Of a stretch of DNA of 64,000 nucleotides, positions 8,524 through 14,957 are shown piece after piece. Source of the stretch: Alphaproteobacteria bacterium (GTDB lineage: Bacteria; Pseudomonadota; Alphaproteobacteria; CALKHQ01); the NCBI GenBank assembly GCA_041396705.1, contig JAWKYB010000015.1, forward strand, positions 71,570 through 135,569, given 5' to 3'. The number at the start of each line of letters is the position of its first letter. The first letter of the stretch is position 1. Made by a program: the position numbers and the translations under genes. Under the pieces are notes generated by a model. That model was not told where the DNA came from and did no database searches. It saw only the letters and a list, made by a program, of their open reading frames with translations.

Positions 8524-9144
8524 ATGCGCGTGCGCACGAGTGTCGGCTGGGTATTCGCGAGCCTCCTTGCCGGCTGCGAGGCCGTGTCGGTCGCGACCTA
8601 CCGGGCCAGCCCTGACGCCGCGGCGGCACCGGCCGGCGCCTACACGCTGTCGGCACGCCATGCCGACGTGCAGTTCGCGGTCTGGCACTTCGCCTACAGC
8701 CGGTACATCGCGCGCTTCGACCGGTTCGATGCGCAACTGGACTTCGACCCGTCCGATCCCACCCGCAGCAGGCTGACCGCGACGATCGACGCGGCCAGCG
8801 TCGACACCGGCGACCCGGAGATCGACGCGATGCTGACCGGCCGGCAGTTCTTCGATGCCGGCAGCTACACGCAGATCCGCTTCGAGAGCCGCCAGATCGC
8901 CTTGACCGGGGCACAGACCGGCACGGTGGAAGGCGATCTGACGATACGCGACGTCACCCGGCCGGTCACGCTGGACGTGACCTTCAACGGCGGGGCGCCG
9001 AACCCGCTGGAACCGACCTACGTGCTCGGCTTCAGCGCGACCGCCACCTTCTCGCGCAGCGCCTTCGGACTCGCCAACTGGCTGCCCGCGGTCGGCGACG
9101 AAGTCGCGGTGACGATTGAGGCGGAATTCGAGCAACCGCGGTGA
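8524..9144 (+). CDS. YceI-family lipoprotein
   Basis: 206 aa. The N-terminus has a short basic start, a hydrophobic stretch and the lipobox LAGC (Cys about residue 18), so it should be lipid-anchored in the periplasm. The rest is the YceI lipocalin-like beta-barrel: YTLSARHADVQFAVWHF at its beginning, then SRLTATIDAASVDTGDPEIDAML and the typical FDAGSYTQIRFES, TVEGDLTIRDVTRPVTLDV and NPLEPTYVLGFSATATFSRSAFG signatures. YceI proteins bind isoprenoid or other long hydrophobic molecules; the ligand is not deducible. The ATG at 8524 was chosen because it places the lipobox at normal distance. Confidence 0.9.
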   Translation: MRVRTSVGWVFASLLAGCEAVSVATYRASPDAAAAPAGAYTLSARHADVQFAVWHFAYSRYIARFDRFDAQLDFDPSDPTRSRLTATIDAASVDTGDPEIDAMLTGRQFFDAGSYTQIRFESRQIALTGAQTGTVEGDLTIRDVTRPVTLDVTFNGGAPNPLEPTYVLGFSATATFSRSAFGLANWLPAVGDEVAVTIEAEFEQPR

Positions 9145-9260
9145 TATCCGCCACACTCGTGATTTGATTGTGACTCGTGAACGCCGTCGGTCCGGGCCTC
9201 GACTGACGACCTGAATGGCAGGGATATCCCCCGCCACCAATCAGATCCAAGAGGCTCCAA

Positions 9261-9749
9261 ATGTTCGCCAAGACCATCCTGTTCCCGGGCATTGTGCTCG
9301 GCACCGTCCTGACTTCGATGTCCCTGGCCCAGGCCGCAAGCACCGGCGTGATGACTTGCCGCCCGCATGAGTGGCAGCGCTTCGCCGACGCGGTCGCGGC
9401 GCAGGACAACGAGGAACTCGCACGCATGCTGACCGATCCCGAGATCGCCAACTGCAACGAGCTCTACCTCACCGTCCAGGTGCTGACCTGCAACGAGAAC
9501 CCGATGGCCTGCATCGCGCCGTCGGCCGGTCCCAGCCCGATCCCGGTCGACATCGACGACACCCCGCCGACCGACAACCTGTTCTTCGGTCCGGACGGTC
9601 CGTTCCCGGGCCAGCGCCCCGGCGAGCAGGCCGGCAACGAGCAGGATCGCGACGACAACAGCAGCCCGGCCGATCCTGGCAACCCGGGCGGCGGCGACGG
9701 TGGCAACACGCCGAGCCGCAGCAACGCGGTGACCGGCGCCGCCGGCTGA
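9261..9749 (+). CDS. Secreted Cys4 protein of unknown function, copy 1
   Basis: I do not recognise the family. 162 aa with a signal peptide ending SLAQA-AST. The mature part has a compact N-terminal region with four cysteines at 33, 65, 77 and 84, containing WQRFADAVAAQD, then a low-complexity Pro/Asp/Gly tail with the exact motif DGPFPGQRPGE (112-122) and DRDDNSSPADP. It is a paralogue of the next gene: the cysteine spacing (32, 12, 7) is identical in both, and both share the tail motif. Probably a disulfide-bonded periplasmic or surface protein. The ATG at 9261 follows a weak site (caagaggctccaa). Confidence 0.8.
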   Translation: MFAKTILFPGIVLGTVLTSMSLAQAASTGVMTCRPHEWQRFADAVAAQDNEELARMLTDPEIANCNELYLTVQVLTCNENPMACIAPSAGPSPIPVDIDDTPPTDNLFFGPDGPFPGQRPGEQAGNEQDRDDNSSPADPGNPGGGDGGNTPSRSNAVTGAAG

Positions 9750-9769
9750 CGCGACGCCCCTCTCCGGCC

Positions 9770-9798
9770 CCCCGGCCCGACCGCACGTCGGGTCGGGG
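9770..9798. terminator. GC-rich hairpin after copy 1
   Basis: A 12-base stem with one G-T pair (ccccggcccgac and gtcgggtcgggg, loop cgcac) lies 21 bases after the stop. There is no T-run, so it may be a weak or Rho-assisted terminator, or an mRNA 3'-end stabiliser between the two paralogues. Confidence 0.35.
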
Positions 9799-9939
9799 TC
9801 GGCCTCTGGGTGCCCGCGGCGCGGCGCGCGCTTGGCCGATGGTTAAGAAAGTTTGAACCCGACCGCGGGCCTGCGCGACCCAGCCTCATTGGCAACAAGT
9901 CGAACCCCGAAAAAACGACACATGCGACGGAGAAGTGAG

Positions 9940-10470
9940 ATGAGCGTTCACCCCCTGCTGAAGACCGGCCTGGCCTTCGCGATCCTGTCGGCCGGCACCT
10001 CCCTTGCCCACGCGCAGGCGACCGTCGGCGTCATGGACAGCTGCCAGGCACACGACTGGCAGCGTTTCGCCGACGCCGTGGAGGCGCGCGACACCGCGGC
10101 CCTGCAGGCGATGCTGGCCGATCCGGAGAACCGCCTGTGCGACGAGCTGATGCCGACCGCCGAAGCGCTGGTCTGCGCCTACGATCCGCTGGGTTGCATC
10201 CAGCCTGCCGCCGGCGACGACCCGGACGACCCCGACCAGCCCAACGGCCAGCCCAACGACCAGCCGACCGACAACCCCAACGACGGCCCGTTCGGTGACG
10301 ACGGTCCGTTTCCCGGGCAGCGGCCGGGCGAGCCCCTGGGCAGCGAAAACGACCGCACCGACAATTCCTCGCCGACCGACAGCGGCGGCGACGACGGCGG
10401 CAGCGACGACGGCGGCCGGGACGGCGGCCAGGGCGGCGGCGCGAACGGCAGCCCGACCGGCAAGCCCTGA
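9940..10470 (+). CDS. Secreted Cys4 protein of unknown function, copy 2
   Basis: Paralogue of the preceding gene. 176 aa from ATG 9940; an in-frame ATG at 9922 would add six residues, but ggagaag precedes 9940 at normal spacing. Signal peptide ending LAHA-QAT. Cysteines at 35, 67, 79 and 86 keep exactly the spacing of copy 1, with WQRFADAVEARD between the first two, and the DGPFPGQRPGE motif recurs at 121-131 followed by DRTDNSSPTD. The tail is longer and is an Asp/Gly/Pro/Asn repeat (NGQPNDQPTDNPND, then GGDDGGSDDGG), probably disordered and acidic, possibly ion-binding. A strong terminator follows 22 bases after the stop. Confidence 0.8.
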   Translation: MSVHPLLKTGLAFAILSAGTSLAHAQATVGVMDSCQAHDWQRFADAVEARDTAALQAMLADPENRLCDELMPTAEALVCAYDPLGCIQPAAGDDPDDPDQPNGQPNDQPTDNPNDGPFGDDGPFPGQRPGEPLGSENDRTDNSSPTDSGGDDGGSDDGGRDGGQGGGANGSPTGKP

Positions 10471-10492
10471 ACCGATCTGCATCCCCGAGACG

Positions 10493-10522
10493 ACGCCGGG
10501 CCCATGCGGGCCCGGCGTTTTT
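10493..10522 (+). terminator. Rho-independent terminator
   Basis: A perfect 11-bp stem (acgccgggccc / gggcccggcgt, loop atgc) is followed by TTTTT. It ends the transcript of the secreted paralogue and also separates it from the convergent ilvD gene. Confidence 0.85.
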
Positions 10523-10537
10523 CGTCCGGGCGGGCGG

Positions 10538-12265
10538 TCAGATGTCGGCGTAGCAGCGCGTCTCGGCGCCGCCGCCGGGATGGGTGACCGCGCCCTTGCA
10601 CGCCGGGCCGACCGTGGCGGCATATTTCCACAGCACGCCGGAACCGAAATTGGCCGGGCGCGGCTGCCACGCCTTCCGCCGCGCCTCAAGTTCCGCTTCG
10701 GACAGTTCGACGTCGAGCGTGCCGGCTACGGCGTCGATCGCGATGATGTCGCCGTCGCGGAGCAGGCCGATCGGGCCGCCGATGGCCGCCTCCGGCCCGA
10801 CATGGCCGATGCAGAAGCCGCGGGTGCCGCCGGAGAAGCGACCGTCGGTGATCAGGGCCACCTTGTCGCCCATGCCCTGGCCATACAGCGCGCTGGTCGT
10901 CGACAGCATCTCGCGCATGCCGGGGCCGCCCTTCGGCCCCTCGTAGCGGATGACCAGCACCTCGCCTTCCTTGTAGGTGCGTTCCAGCACCGCGGTCAGC
11001 GCGTCCTCCTCGCGGTCGAAGCAGCGCGCGGGCCCGCGGAATTGCAGCTTCTTCATGCCGGCGACCTTCACGATCGCGCCCTCCGGCGCCAGGTTGCCCT
11101 TCAGGCCGGTCACACCGCCGGTCGGGCTCAGCGCCCGGTCGACCGGATAGACCACGTCCTGGTTGGTCGGGAATACGACCTTGCCGTAGTTCTCGGCCAG
11201 AGTCTTGCCGGTCACCGTGATGCAGTCGCCGTGCAGGAAGCCACCGTCGAGCAACGCCTTGATCACAATGCCGACGCCGCCGACCTCGTAGAGGTCCTTC
11301 GCCACATATTTGCCGCCAGGCTGCAGGTCGGCGATGTAGGGCGTCTTCTTGAAGATGGCGCAGACATCGTCCAGGTCGAACGCGATGCCGGCCTCGTGGG
11401 CGATCGCCGGCAGGTGCAGTCCGCCGTTGGTCGAACCGCCGGTCGCTGCGACGATGGTGGCGGCGTTTTCCAGCGCCTTGCGGGTGACGATGTCGCGCGG
11501 GCGCAGGCCCAGCTTGATCAGGTTCATCACCGCCTCGCCGCTGGCCTCGGCATATTGGTCGCGGCTTTCATAGGGTGCCGGCGCGCCGGCGGAATTGGGC
11601 AGCGCCAGTCCCATCGCCTCCGACACGCAGGCCATGGTGTTGGCGGTATACTGGCCGCCGCAGGAGCCGGCCGACGGACAGGCGGCGCACTCCAGCTCGT
11701 GCAGGCTGTCGTCGTCCATGTTGCCGGCCGCGTTGGCGCCGACGCCTTCGAACACGTCGACGATGGTGACGTCGCGGCCGCGGAACCGCCCGGGCAGGAT
11801 CGAGCCGCCATACATGAACACCGATGGCACGTTCAGGCGCACCATCGCCATCATCAGGCCCGGCAGCGACTTATCGCAGCCGGCCAAACCGACCATGGCG
11901 TCATAGCAGTGGCCGCGCATGGTCAGCTCGACGGAATCGGCGATAACCTCGCGGCTGGCCAGCGACGACTTCATGCCCTCGTGACCCATGGCGATGCCGT
12001 CGGTGACGGTGATGGTGGTGAACTCGCGCGGGGTGCCGCCGGCCGCCTTGACGCCCAGCTTCACAGCCTGGGCCTGGCGCGACAGCGCGATGTTGCAGGG
12101 CGCGGCCTCGTTCCAGGTGGTCACCACGCCGACGAACGGGCGGGCGATCTCCGCCTCCGACATGCCCATCGCGTAGTAGTAGGCGCGGTGCGGCGCGCTT
12201 TTCGCACCCACCGAGACATAACGGCTGGGCAGCTTGGTCTTGTCGAAATTCGGGTTGGCCCCCAT
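10538..12265 (-). CDS. ilvD: Dihydroxy-acid dehydratase
   Basis: Fe-S dehydratase that makes 2-keto acids in valine, isoleucine and pantothenate synthesis. The protein is 575 aa, of the IlvD/Edd family. Cluster-ligand regions are visible: a Cys in GLAGCDKSLPG, and two more in CAACPSAGSCGGQYTANTM. ATIVAATGGSTNGGLHL and the C-terminal DGRFSGGTRGFCIGHVGPEA are diagnostic. A minus-strand ATG at 12265 lies nine bases after GGAGG; another at 12271 (adding MP) would be only three bases away, so I prefer 12265. It is transcribed alone, convergent with the secreted paralogues, and diverges from the peroxiredoxin-like gene across about 230 bases. Confidence 0.95.
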   Translation of the reverse strand: MGANPNFDKTKLPSRYVSVGAKSAPHRAYYYAMGMSEAEIARPFVGVVTTWNEAAPCNIALSRQAQAVKLGVKAAGGTPREFTTITVTDGIAMGHEGMKSSLASREVIADSVELTMRGHCYDAMVGLAGCDKSLPGLMMAMVRLNVPSVFMYGGSILPGRFRGRDVTIVDVFEGVGANAAGNMDDDSLHELECAACPSAGSCGGQYTANTMACVSEAMGLALPNSAGAPAPYESRDQYAEASGEAVMNLIKLGLRPRDIVTRKALENAATIVAATGGSTNGGLHLPAIAHEAGIAFDLDDVCAIFKKTPYIADLQPGGKYVAKDLYEVGGVGIVIKALLDGGFLHGDCITVTGKTLAENYGKVVFPTNQDVVYPVDRALSPTGGVTGLKGNLAPEGAIVKVAGMKKLQFRGPARCFDREEDALTAVLERTYKEGEVLVIRYEGPKGGPGMREMLSTTSALYGQGMGDKVALITDGRFSGGTRGFCIGHVGPEAAIGGPIGLLRDGDIIAIDAVAGTLDVELSEAELEARRKAWQPRPANFGSGVLWKYAATVGPACKGAVTHPGGGAETRCYADI

Positions 12266-12499
12266 GGGCATGATCCTCCGCACGCTTGCTGTTGGGCCGG
12301 GGATGGCCGCGTCGGGCGCATCATTGTCGCCCACCCGATCCAACACAAGGCGCAAAGGCGCAACGCTTGGCTGCATCGGGCGCATGCCGACGCCACACAC
12401 GGCGGATCACGGCTCGGCGAGCGGGATTGCCCGGCCGCCCGCGCGCGTCTATGTCGCGCGCAGTACGCCAATCCACGAACGAAACCAGGGGAATATTGG

Positions 12500-13024
12500 A
12501 TGCTCAAGACCCGCCAGCCCGCGCCGGCGCTCAGCGTGCCGACGCTCGACGGAAAAACGTTCACGCTGGCCGATGCCCGGCCGCGGACCTTCACGCTGAT
12601 CGTCGCCTATCGCGGCCTGCACTGCCCGGCCTGCGCCACCTATGTCGGCGGGCTGGAGGGACATGTCGCCGCCTTCGCCGAACGCGGCGTCGAAGTGGTC
12701 GCGCTCTCGATGGACGGCCGCGACCGGGCCGACGCCGCACGCGAGAAATGGGGGCTTGACCAGACCCGCGTCGGCTATGACCTTCCGCTGCAAACCGCAC
12801 GAGACTGGGGTCTTGCCATCTCGACCAGCCGCGGCAAGACCTCGATCGGCATCGAGGAGCCCGCCCTGTTTTCCGAGCCCGGACTGTTCATGGTCCGCGC
12901 CGACGGAACGCTCTACCTGGCCGCCACCCAGACCATGCCGTTCGCCCGCCCGCAGATCGCCGACCTGCTGAAGGCGACCGACTTCATCCTCGAGAAGGAC
13001 TATCCCGCCCGCGGCGAGGCATAG
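12500..13024 (+). CDS. Peroxiredoxin-like (AhpC/TSA) protein
   Basis: 174-aa thioredoxin-fold protein. The N-terminal part LKTRQPAPALSVPTLDGKTFTL is the AhpC/TSA entry strand. The active site reads RGLHCPACATYVGGLE with C42 and C45, a CxxC rather than the single peroxidatic Cys in PxxxTxxC of typical peroxiredoxins, so it fits the peroxiredoxin-like subgroup with a possible thiol oxidoreductase role. It lacks a signal peptide and should be cytoplasmic. Its long, GC-poor-free upstream region is shared with ilvD. The ATG at 12500 is preceded by aggggaatattgg, a fair ribosome site. Confidence 0.85.
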   Translation: MLKTRQPAPALSVPTLDGKTFTLADARPRTFTLIVAYRGLHCPACATYVGGLEGHVAAFAERGVEVVALSMDGRDRADAAREKWGLDQTRVGYDLPLQTARDWGLAISTSRGKTSIGIEEPALFSEPGLFMVRADGTLYLAATQTMPFARPQIADLLKATDFILEKDYPARGEA

Positions 13025-13107
13025 CGCCGGCCACGCGCCGACCAGGGCTCCGGCCGCTTGCAAAGCCGGCCGGCCGTCGGCAATAGGAACGCCGGAGGAT
13101 CCGACCC

Positions 13108-13191
13108 GTGACCTGTATGATGACTCAAGCCCCGGCTGGCGCGCCGGCGGACCGTGCGGATGCGGCGCCGGCCGCGGCCGGACCGCGCTGA
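13108..13191 (+). CDS. Possible 27-residue leader ORF
   Basis: A GTG-started reading frame of 27 codons whose start is seven bases after GGAGGAT, a better ribosome site than that of the downstream oxidoreductase, whose ATG begins two bases after this ORF's TGA. The peptide is Ala/Pro-rich and low-complexity. It may be a translationally coupled leader or chance. Confidence 0.3.
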   Translation: MTCMMTQAPAGAPADRADAAPAAAGPR

Positions 13192-13193
13192 CG

Positions 13194-14156
13194 ATGGCGA
13201 CGATCCGCTGGGGCATCGTCGGCTGCGGCGCCGTCTGCGAGGTCAAGAGCGGCCCGGCGCTTTACAAGGCGCGCGACAGCGCGCTGACGGCGGTGATGCG
13301 TCGCGACGGCGCCAAGGCGGCGGACTTCGCCCGGCGCCACGGCGCGAGCCATTGGTTCGACGACGCCGACGCCCTGATCGGGCACCCCGACGTCGATGCC
13401 GTCTACGTGGCGACACCGCCGAGCTCGCACCTGACATACGTCCGCAAGGCCGCTGCAGCCGGCAAGCCGGTGCTGGTCGAGAAGCCGATGGCGATGAGCG
13501 GCGCCGAATGCGACGCGATGATCGAGGCCTGCAGCCGCGCCGGCACCGGGCTTTACGTCGCCTACTACCGGCGCGCGCTGCCGCGGTTCGAGGCCTTCCG
13601 CGCGCTGGCCGCCGATGGCCGCCTCGGGCGCATCCGCATGGTGGCCGTGCGCCAGTTCCGCCGCGCCGACGAGCCGCCCGACGTGGCATGGAAGACCGAT
13701 CCGGCGATCAACGGCGGCGGCCTGTTCACCGACACGCAGGTGCACACGCTGGACTGGCTCGACCATGCCTTCGGTCCGGCGCTGTCGGCGTGCGGCGCCG
13801 GCGTCAACCAGGCTGGGCTCTATGCGGCAGACGATACGGTCGGCGCCACGGTGGTCTACCCCGGCGGCGTGGTCGCCAGCTTCGCCTGCAACTACGTGGC
13901 CGACCGGCACGAGGAGACGGTGACCCTGATCGGCGATCGCGGCCGCGCCTCGATGCGTTTCTTCGCACCGTCGCCGATCACGGTGGAGAGCGACGGCGCG
14001 GTCGAGCGCATCGACGTGGACGACCCGCCGCATGTGCACCAGCCGTTGGTGCAGCAGATTGTCGATCACCTGAACGGCGGACCGGCCCCGGCCAGCGCCG
14101 CCGAGAACGGCCGCCGCGTCAACCGCCTGCTCGATGCGATGTTTTCCGGGGGCTGA
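13194..14156 (+). CDS. Gfo/Idh/MocA-family oxidoreductase
   Basis: 320-aa NAD(P)-dependent dehydrogenase. N-terminal Rossmann domain with GIVGCGAV (7-14), then YVATPPSSHL and the family's LVEKPMAMS with the EKP triad at 96-98, whose Lys is catalytic. The C-terminal half is the substrate-binding alpha/beta domain, with FTDTQVHTLDWL matching the Asp-xxx-His pair region. The substrate is probably a sugar, polyol or derivative, but it is not deducible. The ATG has no clear Shine-Dalgarno sequence and may depend on coupling with the short ORF just upstream. It is not related in position to the second family member at 58.9 kb. Confidence 0.88.
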   Translation: MATIRWGIVGCGAVCEVKSGPALYKARDSALTAVMRRDGAKAADFARRHGASHWFDDADALIGHPDVDAVYVATPPSSHLTYVRKAAAAGKPVLVEKPMAMSGAECDAMIEACSRAGTGLYVAYYRRALPRFEAFRALAADGRLGRIRMVAVRQFRRADEPPDVAWKTDPAINGGGLFTDTQVHTLDWLDHAFGPALSACGAGVNQAGLYAADDTVGATVVYPGGVVASFACNYVADRHEETVTLIGDRGRASMRFFAPSPITVESDGAVERIDVDDPPHVHQPLVQQIVDHLNGGPAPASAAENGRRVNRLLDAMFSGG

Positions 14157-14220
14157 ACGTCGGGAGTGACCGCAACCTCGGCCCGGGCGCTCGACTTGTT
14201 TGGCGGCAGGACGCCGGGAT

Positions 14221-14700
14221 TCAGCCGATCTGGTGGCCGTCGCGGTCCAGATAGACGCTGAAGCACAACAGGTGCGAGACCTCGTCGCGGTCGTCCGCCA
14301 GCGGCAAAATGACCCCGTAGGTGCGCTTGCGCAGGTCGTCCGCCCCGACGAACCGGTCCTCGACCACCACCGGGCGCCGCTGCTGCACGCACAAACGGAA
14401 GCTGTCGGCGAAGCGCCGGATCGACGGATTTTCCGAAATCAGTGTGTTAATTGTGCATCGCACCGGCGTGCGACCGTAGTTGTCGATAATATGTTGACCA
14501 GCAACACGAATGTAAAAATCCAGCGGATCGTGTTGGATATCCAGCAGAATCGTGTAAGGCAACAAGCGCGGGATATCGGTCGGGTCGAGTTCGCGCCGAC
14601 GCGGCATGGCCCGGTCGCGGGCCAGCTTCTGCCAATACTTGATCCCAGCCTCAATGAGGGGGTGGCTGGCGACCAGCATTTCGTCATTGGCGATGAGCAT
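14221..14700 (-). CDS. PAS_5-type PAS-domain protein
   Basis: 159-aa stand-alone domain protein of the alphaproteobacterial PAS_5 type. Recognisable parts are the opening helix EAGIKYWQKLARDRAMPRR, then ELDPTDIPRLLPYTILLDI, a PAS-like core (FYIRVAGQHIIDNYGRTP), and a C-terminal strand LPLADDRDEVSHLLCF. Such proteins are presumed sensors or effectors without an output domain. I took ATG 14700; a GTG at 14739 would extend it by 13 residues. Its sequence resembles the C-terminal domain of the third gene of the ParA operon at 38 kb. The region from here to 14810 is distinctly more AT-rich than its surroundings. Confidence 0.8.
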   Translation of the reverse strand: MLIANDEMLVASHPLIEAGIKYWQKLARDRAMPRRRELDPTDIPRLLPYTILLDIQHDPLDFYIRVAGQHIIDNYGRTPVRCTINTLISENPSIRRFADSFRLCVQQRRPVVVEDRFVGADDLRKRTYGVILPLADDRDEVSHLLCFSVYLDRDGHQIG

Positions 14701-14957
14701 GGCGGAACCGCCCTCGAAGACAGCCTGTGGTTTGCCCACATGGCCGAGCGAACCTCCTACGAATGCATCGACATGTCAATTATTTAATATTCTGAACGAC
14801 TTTTCAGAAATTGCCGTCAGAGACGCGGCAAAGCGCCGGGAATCCGCGGTTCCATCCGGGTCTCCCAGGGCGACGGGCGCGTCTCGATGCGCATCGCCCG
14901 CCGCGCCCAGGTGAGAAGAGTCACCGACAAGCGGGGTACCGCCGTCGGCGCAGCCGG

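Noticed and set aside
10295..13024. A 909-codon plus-strand frame spanning ilvD and ending in the peroxiredoxin-like protein
   Set aside because: Only the last 174 codons match a family. The remainder is antisense to ilvD. The internal ATG at 12500 is the true start.
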